The notes below the pieces were generated by a model. It was not told the origin of the DNA and did not search any database. It saw only the letters and a program-made list of their open reading frames with translations. A stretch of DNA of 64,000 nt, from contig KI301992.1 in the NCBI GenBank assembly GCA_000471045.1, positions 295,701 through 359,700 of the forward strand. Reading direction: 5' to 3'. This document shows, one piece after another, positions 1 through 8,433 of the stretch (the stretch's first letter is position 1; every line of letters starts with the position of its first letter). This DNA is from an actinobacterium LLX17 (GTDB lineage Bacteria; Actinomycetota; Actinomycetes; Propionibacteriales; Nocardioidaceae). Position numbers and translations under genes: made by a program.

Positions 1-245
1 GGTGCCGGCGACCGAGGCGGGAGCCAGCGCCGAGGGGTCGGCCGGCGGCGGTGCTGTGGGCGGTGGCGCGGGAGGGGGCCGGTCGACGGCGTCGACTCGG
101 GCGCGGCAGGGGAGGTGCCCGCGCCGGCGGCGTCCGTGGGGTTGTCCCGCACCATGCCGTCCGGCGAGGTCAGGCCGAGCGCGACCGCGCCGACGGCGAC
201 GAGCGCGACGACGGCCGTCAGGACCTTGACCACCCAGGACGACAC
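1..245 (-). CDS. Membrane-anchored hypothetical protein (partial)
   Basis: The gene runs off the left edge. A GTG at 245 begins SSWVVKVLTAVVALVAVGAVALG, written here in pieces: SSWVVK, then a hydrophobic segment of about 17 residues, then a Thr/Ser/Pro-rich stretch. This looks like an N-terminal anchor followed by an extracytoplasmic linker. It lies 21 bases past the stop of the aldo-keto reductase on the same strand, so it is probably co-transcribed. Near position 75 the reading frame turns Arg-rich, while the neighbouring frame reads as a proline/alanine linker (PPPAPPPTAPPPAD), so a frameshift or sequencing error in a C-rich run is possible. Function not recognised. Confidence 0.45.
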   Translation of the reverse strand, partial: MSSWVVKVLTAVVALVAVGAVALGLTSPDGMVRDNPTDAAGAGTSPAAPESTPSTGPLPRHRPQHRRRPTPRRWLPPRSPA

Positions 246-266
246 GAGGTCAGGATAGGAGCTCCG

Positions 267-1094
267 TCAGGCGACGTTGAACGTGTTGGGGTCGGGGCCC
301 ACGCGGTGGTCGCGGTTGAGCGAGCTGATCTGCTCGATCTCGGCGTCGGTGAGCACGATCTCGGTGGCCGCGAAGTTCTCGGCGATGCGCGACGGGGTGA
401 CCGACTTCGGGATCACGACGTTGCCGAGCGCGAGGTGCCACGCCAGCACGACCTGCGCGGGGGTGGCGTCCTTCGCCTGGGCGATGCCGGCGATGACGGG
501 CTCGTCGAGCACCTCGCCCTGGGCCAGCGGGCTCCACGCCTCGGTGAGGATGCCGTTGGCGGCGTGGTACTCGCGCAGCGAGACCTGCGTGAGCGCCGGG
601 TGCAGCTCGACCTGGTTGATGGCCGGCGTCGTCAGGCCCTGCTCGGCGAGCTGCGCGAGGTCCTGCGGACGGAAGTTGGACACGCCGATCGCGCGCACCC
701 GGCCGTCGGCGTGCAACTTCTCGAAGGCCTGCCAGGTCTCGGCGAACAGTCCGCGTTCCGGGGTGGGCCAGTGGATCAGGTAGAGGTCGAGGACGTCGAG
801 GCCCAGGCGCTCCATGCTGGCGTCGAAGGCCTCAAGGGTGGTGTCGTGGCCCTGGTCGGAGTTCCACAGCTTGGTGGTCACGAAGACCTCGTCGGCCGGC
901 ACCCCTGAGGCCTTGAGGGCCGCGCCGACGGCGGCCTCGTTGCCATACACCTTGGCGGTGTCGATGTGCCGGTAGCCGACCTCGAGGGCCGTCTCGACGG
1001 CCTGCTGCGTCTGGTCGGGATCGACCTGGAAGACGCCGAAGCCCAGCTGGGGGATGGTGACGGAATCGGTCAGGGGGAAGTCAGGAACGGTCAT
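267..1094 (-). CDS. Aldo/keto reductase
   Basis: 275-residue (alpha/beta)8 NADPH-dependent oxidoreductase of the AKR5-like bacterial group. The catalytic tetrad is visible: Asp45 and Tyr50 (HIDTAKVYGNE), Lys75 (TTKLW) and His108 (LIHWP). The cofactor-binding C-terminal part carries IPKSVTPSRI and ends GPDPNTFNVA. The ATG at 1094 follows GGTGGAGGA, a good ribosome site, and gives the usual family length of about 275. Similar proteins reduce 2,5-diketo-gluconate or assorted carbonyls; the substrate cannot be told from sequence. Confidence 0.93.
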   Translation of the reverse strand: MTVPDFPLTDSVTIPQLGFGVFQVDPDQTQQAVETALEVGYRHIDTAKVYGNEAAVGAALKASGVPADEVFVTTKLWNSDQGHDTTLEAFDASMERLGLDVLDLYLIHWPTPERGLFAETWQAFEKLHADGRVRAIGVSNFRPQDLAQLAEQGLTTPAINQVELHPALTQVSLREYHAANGILTEAWSPLAQGEVLDEPVIAGIAQAKDATPAQVVLAWHLALGNVVIPKSVTPSRIAENFAATEIVLTDAEIEQISSLNRDHRVGPDPNTFNVA

Positions 1095-1140
1095 TCCTCC
1101 ACCGTAGGAGGCAACCCCCAGTGGCGCGTGCCGAGCCGCG

Positions 1141-2247
1141 TCAGCCTTGGGCCCACTCCGGGTTCCAGCCCTCGATCTCGTCGGCGTCGCGCGAGGGCGG
1201 ACCGGTGTAGATCGACGACGGACGGATGAGGCGTCCGGTGCGCTTCTGCTCGAGGATGTGCGCACTCCAGCCGGCCGTGCGGGCGGAGGTGAACATCGCG
1301 GTGAACATGTGCGGGGGGATCTCGGCGTAGTCGAGCATGATGGCGGCCCAGAACTCGACGTTGGTCTCGAGCACCCGGTCGGGACGACGCTCGCGGAGCT
1401 CCTTGAGCGCAGCCTGCTCGAGCGCCTCGGCCACCTCGGCGCGGGGGGCCTTCAGCTCCTGCGCGGTGCGGCGCAGCGTGCGGGCGCGCGGGTCCTGGGC
1501 GCGGTAGACGCGGTGGCCGAAGCCCATCAGGCGCTCGCCGGAGTCGAGCAGCTGCTTGACGTACTTCTCGGCGTCACCGAGACGCTCGACCTCCTCGATC
1601 ATCGTGAGCACGCGGGCCGGGGCACCACCGTGCAGCGGGCCGGACATCGCGCCCACGGCGCCGGACAGCGCGGCGGCGCAGTCGGCACCGGTCGAGGCGA
1701 TGACGCGCGCGGTGAACGTGGAGGCGTTCATGCCGTGCTCGGCGGCCGAGACCCAGTAGGCGTCGATGGCCTTGACGTGGTCGGGGTTGACCTCGCCGCG
1801 CCAACGCATCAGGAAGCGCTCGGTGACGGTGGAGCACTCGTCGATCTCGGCCTGCGGCACGAACGGCTGGCCGACGCCGCGCGCGGCCTGCGCCACGTAC
1901 GACAGCACCATGACCGCGGCCCGGGCGAGGTCGTCGCGCGCCTGCACGTCGTCGATGTCGTAGAGCTGCTTCATGCCCCAGGCGGGCGCCGTCAGCGCGA
2001 TGGCGCTCTGCACGTCGGCGCGGATGTCGCCGGAGTGCACGGGGATGGGGAACGGCTCGGCCGGCGGCAGGCCGGGCTCGTAGGCCCCGTCGACCAGCAG
2101 GCCCCAGATCTTCTCGAACGGCACACGGCCGACGAGGTCGTCGATGTCGACGCCGCGGTAGCGCAGGGCCGAACCTTCCTTGTCCGGCTCGGCGATCTCG
2201 CTCTCGAACGCGATGACGCCTTCCAGTCCGTGATGCACCTCAGTCAT
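1141..2247 (-). CDS. citA: Citrate synthase 2
   Basis: 368 residues, typical of the short type-I citrate synthase that condenses oxaloacetate and acetyl-CoA. The two active-site histidines lie in GPLHGGA and MGFGHRVY. The position of the catalytic Asp of classical enzymes is Glu here (NVEFW), which I recall as normal for the actinobacterial CitA (citrate synthase 2) subgroup. The C-terminus has RTAGWSAHILEQ, a family hallmark. It is divergent from pdxH with only 35 bases between starts, so the two share a promoter region. A 2-methylcitrate synthase role is possible but no prp genes are nearby. Confidence 0.92.
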   Translation of the reverse strand: MTEVHHGLEGVIAFESEIAEPDKEGSALRYRGVDIDDLVGRVPFEKIWGLLVDGAYEPGLPPAEPFPIPVHSGDIRADVQSAIALTAPAWGMKQLYDIDDVQARDDLARAAVMVLSYVAQAARGVGQPFVPQAEIDECSTVTERFLMRWRGEVNPDHVKAIDAYWVSAAEHGMNASTFTARVIASTGADCAAALSGAVGAMSGPLHGGAPARVLTMIEEVERLGDAEKYVKQLLDSGERLMGFGHRVYRAQDPRARTLRRTAQELKAPRAEVAEALEQAALKELRERRPDRVLETNVEFWAAIMLDYAEIPPHMFTAMFTSARTAGWSAHILEQKRTGRLIRPSSIYTGPPSRDADEIEGWNPEWAQG

Positions 2248-2282
2248 GGGCTCATCGTGCCACCCCCGGCTACGTTGTGCGC

Positions 2283-2999
2283 ATGGTCACCCCCGATCCG
2301 TCTGGCGCCAATCCGTCTGGCCCTGGTCCGTCTGGCGCGCCGCCCACCGCTTCGGCCGGCCCCGACCTGGCGGCGATGCGTCACGAGTACGGCGCCCAGG
2401 GGCTCGACGAGGCGGCGGCCGGCGCCGACCCCTATCCGTTGTTCGACCGCTGGCTGGCCGACGCGGTCGCCGCGGGCATCACCGAGCCCAACGCGATGGC
2501 TCTGGCGACGAGCACCCGCGACGGGGTCCCGTCGGTGCGCGTCGTGCTGCTGAAGGGTCTGGACCGAGCGGGCGCGGTCTTCTACACCAACTACGAGTCC
2601 CGCAAGGGCGTCGAGCTGATCGAGAACCCGCGAGCCTCCGCCACGCTCCTGTGGCACGACCTGTCGCGACAGGTGCGCCTCGAGGGGAGCGTCGAGAAGG
2701 TCTCGCCGGAGGAGTCCGACGCCTACTTCGCCGTGCGGCCCGAGGGCGGGCGGATCAGCGCGTCCGCCTCGCCCCAGTCGCGCGTGGTGGCCGACCGTGA
2801 CGAGCTGGAGCGACGCTGGGCGGAGGCGGCCGAGGCGGCCGAGGCCGGGACACCCGGAACCCGCCCCGAGTCCTGGGGAGGGTTCCGCATCGTCGTCGAG
2901 TCGTTCGAGTTCTGGCAGGGCCGCCGCAACCGTCTGCACGACCGCATCCGGTTCCGGCGCGACGGCGCCGACTGGGTCCGCGACCGCCTCGCCCCCTAG
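2283..2999 (+). CDS. pdxH: Pyridoxamine/pyridoxine 5'-phosphate oxidase
   Basis: 238-residue FMN flavoprotein making pyridoxal 5'-phosphate. Family features: FMN-binding segment SVRVVLLKGLD...FYTNYESRKG, the WQGRRNRLHDR substrate-binding stretch and the conserved C-terminal RLAP. I chose ATG 2283; a GTG two codons upstream is also in frame. Residues 5-20 are encoded by three 15-bp direct repeats (Pro-Ser-Gly units) that are probably disordered and not part of the fold. Divergent from citA. Confidence 0.94.
   Translation: MVTPDPSGANPSGPGPSGAPPTASAGPDLAAMRHEYGAQGLDEAAAGADPYPLFDRWLADAVAAGITEPNAMALATSTRDGVPSVRVVLLKGLDRAGAVFYTNYESRKGVELIENPRASATLLWHDLSRQVRLEGSVEKVSPEESDAYFAVRPEGGRISASASPQSRVVADRDELERRWAEAAEAAEAGTPGTRPESWGGFRIVVESFEFWQGRRNRLHDRIRFRRDGADWVRDRLAP
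2296..2340 (+). repeat. Three 15-bp direct repeats in the 5' end of pdxH
   Basis: Units at 2296, 2311 and 2326, each built on TCCGTCTGGC, encode Pro-Ser-Gly-rich residues. Being a multiple of three, copy-number change would keep the frame. Confidence 0.8.
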
Positions 3000-3097
3000 C
3001 CTGCCGACCACGAACCGCCCCGGGGTCGCGTCCAACGTTCACGCGCCCGTCACGTCTGCGTCGGCGCGTCGACGGCTGACCGGGGGAGCGTGGTCAG

Positions 3098-3775
3098 GTG
3101 AGTGCGGTGTGGCCCCTGCTGGCCGGCTTCGGGATCGCGTTCGGCGAGTCCGGGCTCGGCATCGGCATGTTCCTGCCGGGCGAGACTGCCGTCGTCCTGA
3201 TCGCCGCGACCCAGCCCACCTGGCAGCTCATGGTGGTCCTCGGAGTGCTCGTCGCTGTCGGAGCCTGCCTGGGTGACCACGTGGGCTACCTGCTCGGGCG
3301 TCGGTACGGCCTGCGCCTGCGCGAGACCCGCGCGGTGCGCCGCATCGGGGTCCGGCACTTCGACCGCGCCACCGATCTCCTGCGGCGTCGCGGTGCCGGG
3401 GCGGTCTTCGGCAGCCGTCTGCTCCCGGTGCTGCGCACGCTCACACCGGCGGCCGCCGGCGTCGCCGGCCTGCGGTACCCGTCGTTCGTGGCGGCGTCCT
3501 TCGCCGGCTCGTGCACGTGGGCCGCGGTCTACGTCGGCGGCGGCTCCGTCGTGGCTGTGCTCGCGGACGCGGCCGACGGACTGCTCGGCCGTGCGGCCTG
3601 GCTGCTGCTCGTGGTGGCCGCCCTCGTCGTGGTGCCGCTGGCGGTCGTGCGCGCGGTCGCCGGCGTGCGACCGGCCGCCGCCCTGCCCGACGTCGCCTCG
3701 GTCGAACGCTCTGCCGCAGGCCCCCGAGCACGGCGCTCCGCGGTCTCGCCGCTGATCGGCGAGTTCCAGGTCTGA
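3098..3775 (+). CDS. DedA-family (SNARE-associated/VTT) membrane protein
   Basis: 225 residues with about five hydrophobic segments. The DedA hallmarks are an acidic residue early (FGESGLGIGMFLPGE), GDHVGYLLGRRYG, and the FGSRLLPVLRTLTPAAAG segment with the conserved arginine. DedA proteins are thought to be lipid scramblases/transporters (undecaprenyl phosphate or phosphatidylethanolamine) of the cytoplasmic membrane. Start is GTG 3098 with GGGGGAG nine bases upstream. It stands alone, convergent with the next gene. Confidence 0.85.
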   Translation: MSAVWPLLAGFGIAFGESGLGIGMFLPGETAVVLIAATQPTWQLMVVLGVLVAVGACLGDHVGYLLGRRYGLRLRETRAVRRIGVRHFDRATDLLRRRGAGAVFGSRLLPVLRTLTPAAAGVAGLRYPSFVAASFAGSCTWAAVYVGGGSVVAVLADAADGLLGRAAWLLLVVAALVVVPLAVVRAVAGVRPAAALPDVASVERSAAGPRARRSAVSPLIGEFQV

Positions 3776-3797
3776 CCGGGTCGGCGACCCGAGACCG

Positions 3798-4517
3798 TCA
3801 GGCGAACGCGGCGGGGTCGACCTCGATCCACACCTGCTCGGCCCGGCCCACGAGCTCCCCGTCGGGCCGGTAGAGCGCGGTGGACGTCAGGAACTTGCGC
3901 CCCTGACGCTCGTCGAGCCGCCCGCTCGCGTGGTACCGGACGCCCGCCTCGAGCGGGGCCAGGACCTCCGCAGTCATCCGACCGAGCACCATCGTGTGCT
4001 CGGAGAAGTCGGCCGCCCAGCCGCCGGGGCAGTCGAGCGCGGCCCACGCGATCGGCAACGGGATGACGCCGTCGACGGCGAAATCCGGGTGGGCGTCCCA
4101 CGGACCCGCCGTGTGCCCGTCGCCGACCGGCCCCGTGAACAGGCGGAGGCCGTCGCCGTCCTCGCGGGCCGTGCCACACGTGAAGCAGCGATCGAACGGG
4201 TGGTGGTGGAAGCCGGGGTAGGCGGCCAGTCCCGCCTCGATCGTGGCGTCGTCGGCGAACGGCACCGGCTCGCGCACCAGCTCGCCGGCCACGGCCGTGC
4301 CGACCACGGCACCGCCATGCGTCTCGAGGCGCACCTCGGCCGGTCCGTCGCCGGCCGGCGCGTGCTCCCACGAGAGCGGAGTGTCCAGCGGAGGAGGGAG
4401 CCGCAGCATCGACGTGACGGGTCCCTGAGCACCGTGCTCCTCGGCCAGCAGGCCGCACACGTAGCCACCGTTGCCGGACCGCTCGGGACCGTTGAACCGT
4501 GCCGCGATCATCACCAT
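3798..4517 (-). CDS. Uncharacterised protein, possibly hotdog-fold acyl thioesterase-like
   Basis: About 239 residues from ATG 4517 (a second Met lies two codons on). Opens MVMIAARFNGPERSGNGGY, a segment common in a family of uncharacterised actinobacterial proteins resembling hotdog thioesterases. A short Cys motif (FDRCFTCGTAR) sits mid-protein and the second half (WAALDCPGGWA, TMVLGRMTAEV, GRKFLTSTALY, ELVGRAEQVWIEV) reads like a hotdog half. Longer in-frame N-termini would translate a tandem repeat, so I exclude them. Function is inferred only from the fold resemblance. Confidence 0.75.
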   Translation of the reverse strand: MVMIAARFNGPERSGNGGYVCGLLAEEHGAQGPVTSMLRLPPPLDTPLSWEHAPAGDGPAEVRLETHGGAVVGTAVAGELVREPVPFADDATIEAGLAAYPGFHHHPFDRCFTCGTAREDGDGLRLFTGPVGDGHTAGPWDAHPDFAVDGVIPLPIAWAALDCPGGWAADFSEHTMVLGRMTAEVLAPLEAGVRYHASGRLDERQGRKFLTSTALYRPDGELVGRAEQVWIEVDPAAFA

Positions 4518-4525
4518 GCGGACAC

Positions 4526-4602
4526 GGTATTGCCTGAGCCGCCCACGGCCCGGCACCCCCGCCAGGTATTGCCTCAGCCGCCCACGGCCCGGCACCCTGC
4601 CA
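4526..4602. repeat. Tandem pair of a dispersed intergenic repeat
   Basis: Two adjacent copies (4526-4564 and 4565-4602) of a roughly 39-bp unit with core GCCGCCCACGGCCCGGCACC. The same core recurs at 17070-17095. They lie between the starts/ends of non-related genes and appear to be non-coding. Confidence 0.8.
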
Positions 4603-4614
4603 GGTGGACTGCGC

Positions 4615-5976
4615 CTACGTGATGCGCTCGTAGCGGGCCAGGGCCTCGCGGCGTTCCTCGGCGTGGTCGACGATCGGCGGCGGGTAGTCGGCCGGCGGCG
4701 CGGGCGCCTTCCACGGCTCGTGCACGTGCTTCGCGGCCACGTCGCGCAGCTCGGGCACCCAGCGCTTCACGTAGGTGCCGTCCGGGTCGAACTTCTTGCC
4801 CTGCGTCGTCGGGTTGAACACCCGGAAGAACGGCGACGCGTCCGTGCCGCACCCGGCGGTCCACTGCCAGCCGTGCTGGTTCGAGGCGATGTCACCGTCG
4901 ACCAGCGAGTCCATGAAGTACGCGGCGCCATGCGTCCACTCCACGTGTAGGTCCTTCACCAGGAAGCTCGCCACGATCATCCGCACGCGGTTGTGCATCC
5001 AGCCCTCGGCCCGCAGCTGGCGCATGCCCGCGTCGACGATCGGGTAGCCGGTCGTGCCCTCGCGCCACGCGTCGAAGCCGTCCCCCGGCTCGTCGTACGC
5101 CATGCGCTCGAACTTCTTGTCGTAGTAGCCGGTGGCCGAGTCCGGACGGTGGTGCAGAACGTCAGCGTAGAACTCGCGGAACCCCAGCTCGCGCACGTAG
5201 GCCGCCACTCCGGCGGACGGCGCACCGTCCACCCGCGGCAGGGCAGCGAGGTCGGCGAGCATCGTCCGCGGGTGGATCGCCCCCCACTTCAGGTGCGGCG
5301 ACATCCGCGACGTGGCATCGACGCCCGGCAGGTTGCGCACGTCGTCGTACTCGTCGGCCTGGTCGAGCCACTCGCGCCACCGCTCGTGCGCCGCCGGCTC
5401 GCCGAGGGGCGGCAGCGTCATTCCATCCGGCGCCGGGTCGTCCGGCAGTGGACGGGTCCGGCCCTCCGGCCGCAACCACGGCACCGAGTCCGGCGCGGGC
5501 GCCGGGTCGCGCCACCCGTGGTCCTGCCAGGCACGGTAGAACGGTGTGAACACCTTGTACGGCGTGCCGTCCGCCTTGGTGACTCGTCCCGGCGAGACCG
5601 CGTAGCCGGACCCGGTTCGCGCCAGGGGGACGCCCACCTCGTCGAGGGCGGCCTCGACCTCGGCGTCGCGCTCCGCGCCGTACGGCGTGAAGTCGGCGGT
5701 GACGTGCACCGAGGCCGCCTCGACCTCCCGCGCCACCCGCGGCACCTCGGTCTCCGGCGGACCGTGCAGCACGTGCAGACCGCCCACCTGCTCGTCCAGC
5801 GCGGCCAGCACACGTGACAGCGCGGCCCGCCGGACCGGACCGGCCGTCTGGAACATCCGGTCGTCCAGCACGAACAGCGGCACCACCCCGTCCGGTCCCG
5901 CGGCCACCGCATCGCAGAGGGCGGGGTTGTCGTGCAGGCGGAAGTCGGCGCGGAACCACATCACAGATCGGGTCAC
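4615..5976 (-). CDS. phrB: Deoxyribodipyrimidine photolyase
   Basis: 453-residue class-I CPD photolyase/cryptochrome family flavoprotein that repairs UV dimers. N-terminal antenna (Rossmann) domain starts VMWFRADFRLHDNPAL; the FAD domain has REFYADVLHHRP, YPIVDAGMRQLRAEGWMHNRVRM and WQWTAGCGTDASPFFRVFNP, which hold the conserved Trp/Asn residues. A GTG at 5976 fits the normal family start; longer N-termini would run into the divergent ideR. The start codons of phrB and ideR are about 60 bases apart. Confidence 0.95.
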   Translation of the reverse strand: MTRSVMWFRADFRLHDNPALCDAVAAGPDGVVPLFVLDDRMFQTAGPVRRAALSRVLAALDEQVGGLHVLHGPPETEVPRVAREVEAASVHVTADFTPYGAERDAEVEAALDEVGVPLARTGSGYAVSPGRVTKADGTPYKVFTPFYRAWQDHGWRDPAPAPDSVPWLRPEGRTRPLPDDPAPDGMTLPPLGEPAAHERWREWLDQADEYDDVRNLPGVDATSRMSPHLKWGAIHPRTMLADLAALPRVDGAPSAGVAAYVRELGFREFYADVLHHRPDSATGYYDKKFERMAYDEPGDGFDAWREGTTGYPIVDAGMRQLRAEGWMHNRVRMIVASFLVKDLHVEWTHGAAYFMDSLVDGDIASNQHGWQWTAGCGTDASPFFRVFNPTTQGKKFDPDGTYVKRWVPELRDVAAKHVHEPWKAPAPPADYPPPIVDHAEERREALARYERIT

Positions 5977-6038
5977 CGGTTCATCGTCCACCGAGCGACC
6001 GTGTCCCGCTCGACGCACGACGTGGAACAATGAAGCAC

Positions 6039-6728
6039 GTGAGCGACCTGATCGACACCACCGAGATGTACCTGCGCACGATCTTCGAGCTCGAGGAGGA
6101 GGGGATCGTCCCTCTGCGCGCCCGGATTGCCGAGCGCCTGCACCAGTCCGGACCCACCGTCAGCCAGACGGTGGCGCGCATGGAGCGCGACGGTCTGCTC
6201 ACCGTCGAGGGCGACCGGCACCTCGAGCTGTCCGAGAAGGGCCGCCAGCTGGCCACCCGCGTGATGCGCAAGCACCGCCTCGCCGAGCGGCTCCTCACCG
6301 ACGTCATCGGGCTCGAGTTCGAGTTCGTGCACGAGGAAGCCTGCCGCTGGGAGCACGTCATCTCCGAGCAGGTCGAGCGTCGTCTGGTCCAGCTGCTCGA
6401 GCACCCCACCGAGTCGCCCTACGGCAACCCCATCCCGGGTCTCGCCGAGCTGGGCGAGGAGTCGCCAGAGGACCCGTTCCTGCACGGCGTCACCCCGCTG
6501 CCGCGTGCAGTGCCGCCCGGCGACGAGCCGACCCGCCTGGTCGTGCGCCGCATCGCCGAGGAGATCCAGAAGGACACGCAGGTCATGTCGGTCCTGCGCC
6601 GCGTCGGCGCCCTGCCCGGCAACGACGTGCTCGCCACCCGCGGCCACGACGGCGTCGTGCTGGCCCGCCAGGGCGAGTCGGCCGAGATCGACTCCGACGC
6701 CGCGATGCACATCTTCGTCAGCCTGTAG
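6039..6728 (+). CDS. ideR: Iron-dependent repressor of the DtxR/IdeR family
   Basis: 229 residues, full-length IdeR type: winged-helix domain (IDTTEMYLRTI, RIAERLHQSGPTVSQTVARMERDGLL), dimer/metal domain with the HEEACRWEHV motif carrying Cys, Glu and His ligands, and the C-terminal SH3-like domain that MntR-type proteins lack. With Fe(II) it represses iron uptake and siderophore genes. GTG 6039 matches the usual MSxLIDTTEMY start; ATG 6030 is the alternative. Its last 11 bases overlap the end of the convergent next gene. Confidence 0.95.
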   Translation: MSDLIDTTEMYLRTIFELEEEGIVPLRARIAERLHQSGPTVSQTVARMERDGLLTVEGDRHLELSEKGRQLATRVMRKHRLAERLLTDVIGLEFEFVHEEACRWEHVISEQVERRLVQLLEHPTESPYGNPIPGLAELGEESPEDPFLHGVTPLPRAVPPGDEPTRLVVRRIAEEIQKDTQVMSVLRRVGALPGNDVLATRGHDGVVLARQGESAEIDSDAAMHIFVSL

Positions 6729-7623
6729 GACGCTCCACGGCGACTCGCAGCGCCGAGGCCAGGTCCATCCGGTCGTAGCCGGGGGGCAGGTACGTCGCGA
6801 AGTCGTCCTCGCGCATCACCATGTCCACCGACAGGCTGTGCACGAGCGCAGAGTTGAGCGAGGACACCCCCGGGCTGAGCATGCCGGCCACGAGGCTCGT
6901 GGTCTCCGGGAGCAGGACGGGGAACGTCACGACCGGACGCGGTCGACGTCCCGTGGCGCGCGCGAACGCTGCCAGGAGCTCCTTGTAGGTGACGGCGTCG
7001 GTGCCGCCGATGTCGAACGCGCGGCTGACGTCCGGCGGGAGCTGGCCGGCGACCTCGAGGTGGACGAGCAGGTCGGCGAGCGCGATGGGCTGGACCAGGT
7101 TGCCCAACCAGCTCGGACCGACGACCACGGGCAGCCACTCGACCGCGAACGCGAGCAGCTCGAGCGACGCCGAGCCGGGACCGAGGACGATGCCGGCCTG
7201 CAGGACCGTCGTCGGGACGCCGGACGCGAGGAGGATGTCGCCGACCTCGCGTCGCGACGCCAGGTGCTCGGTCAGCGGTGCGTCGTCGGGCCAGAGGCCG
7301 CCGAGGTAGACGATCCGCCCCACGCCGGCGTCCGCGCAGGCAGCGCCGAAGCCGGTGGCCAGGTCCCGGTCGACCTCGGCGTAGTCGTGCCCGTCGGCCA
7401 TGGCGTGCACGAGGTAGTACGCCACGTCGACACCCTCGAGAGACTCGGCGAGCGCGTCGGGGTCCGCGACGGACCCGACGACGACGTCGGCCCGGTGCAC
7501 CCAGGCGGCGTCGGGCAGCTGTGACGGGTTGCGCACGAGGACGCGGACGGCATGGCCCCGGTCGTCGAGACGTTCGGCGAGGTGACGGCCGACGTGGCCG
7601 GTCGCGCCCGTGACCAGGTGCAC
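6718..7623 (-). CDS. NAD(P)-binding SDR/NmrA-like protein
   Basis: 301 residues. Rossmann start MHLVTGATGHVGRHL (atypical-SDR GxxGxxG), a VAYYLVHAM segment and GRIVYLGGLWPDD place it with the atypical SDR family often annotated as epimerase or NmrA-like. No YxxxK catalytic pair is evident, so redox sensing or a non-classical reductase is as likely as dehydrogenase activity. Its 3' end overlaps ideR convergently by 11 bases. It follows the DUF1295 gene by six bases on the same strand, so it is probably the third gene of the methyltransferase operon. Confidence 0.88.
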   Translation of the reverse strand: MHLVTGATGHVGRHLAERLDDRGHAVRVLVRNPSQLPDAAWVHRADVVVGSVADPDALAESLEGVDVAYYLVHAMADGHDYAEVDRDLATGFGAACADAGVGRIVYLGGLWPDDAPLTEHLASRREVGDILLASGVPTTVLQAGIVLGPGSASLELLAFAVEWLPVVVGPSWLGNLVQPIALADLLVHLEVAGQLPPDVSRAFDIGGTDAVTYKELLAAFARATGRRPRPVVTFPVLLPETTSLVAGMLSPGVSSLNSALVHSLSVDMVMREDDFATYLPPGYDRMDLASALRVAVERPTG

Positions 7624-7629
7624 CTCGAC

Positions 7630-8433
7630 TCAGCCCCGGCGCGGCGGCAGGGGGATGAAGCCGCTGGTGCGGCGTACGTAGTCCTCGTAGCCGGGCTTGC
7701 TGCTCTTCATGCCCTTCTCGTTGAGCGAGGCTCCGGTGACCTTGGTGAGGAAGAAGGTCATGGCGATCGGGCTGATGACGGCGGCCAGGCCGGCCCACGA
7801 CGACGCGGCGACGAGCCACAGTCCGGCCCACACACAGGCGTCACCGAAGTAGTTCGGGTGCCGGGTGTAGCGCCACAGGCCCTGGTCCATGACCTGGCCC
7901 TTGTTCGAGGGGTCGGCCTTGAAGCGCTTGAGCTGCGCGTCACCCACCGACTCGAACACGAACCCGAGCAACCACACCGCGACGCCGATGCCGACGAGCC
8001 ACCAGATCGGGTCGCGCGTGCCCGCGCCGACCATCAGCGGCGTCGCCACGAGGAACATCGCGATGCCCTGCGGCAGGAACACCTTGAACAGGGCGACCTG
8101 CGCGAACGGACGTCCGTCCTTCTCCGCGAGCTCGGCGTAGCGCGGGTCCTCGTCCTTGCCGTGGTTGCGCTGGTGCAGGTGCCAGGCGAGGCGCCCACCC
8201 CAGACAGCGGTCAGGGCGAGCAGGATCCACGGCAGCACGGGGTCGCCGTCGCCGCCGAGCGAGACCAGCGCGCTGACGAGCGCCACCGCGACGAAGCCGA
8301 GGCCCCACAACGTGTCGACCCCGGTGAGCATGTGGGTGCGCCGCGCCTGGAGCAGGCCGAACGCCATCACCGCGACGACCGTGACGAACCCCGCTCCGAG
8401 GGCGATGAGAACAATCGACCCGTCGAACTCCAT
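7630..8433 (-). CDS. DUF1295 membrane reductase (steroid 5-alpha-reductase-like)
   Basis: 267 residues with about six or seven transmembrane segments. The C-terminal half has the family signature QGLWRYTRHPNYFGD followed by GYEDYVRRTSGFIPLPP, as in isoprenylcysteine methyltransferase/steroid-reductase-fold proteins that bind NADPH. The ATG at 8433 overlaps the stop of the preceding methyltransferase (TGATG), so translation is coupled. Coupling suggests it acts on the product of that enzyme, for instance reducing a methylene-fatty acyl chain; this is inference. Confidence 0.9.
   Translation of the reverse strand: MEFDGSIVLIALGAGFVTVVAVMAFGLLQARRTHMLTGVDTLWGLGFVAVALVSALVSLGGDGDPVLPWILLALTAVWGGRLAWHLHQRNHGKDEDPRYAELAEKDGRPFAQVALFKVFLPQGIAMFLVATPLMVGAGTRDPIWWLVGIGVAVWLLGFVFESVGDAQLKRFKADPSNKGQVMDQGLWRYTRHPNYFGDACVWAGLWLVAASSWAGLAAVISPIAMTFFLTKVTGASLNEKGMKSSKPGYEDYVRRTSGFIPLPPRRG

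Noticed and set aside
51..908. Long Arg/Asp/His-rich open frames opposite the real genes throughout the window
   Set aside because: Shadow frames caused by high GC; they lack domains and overlap well-supported genes.
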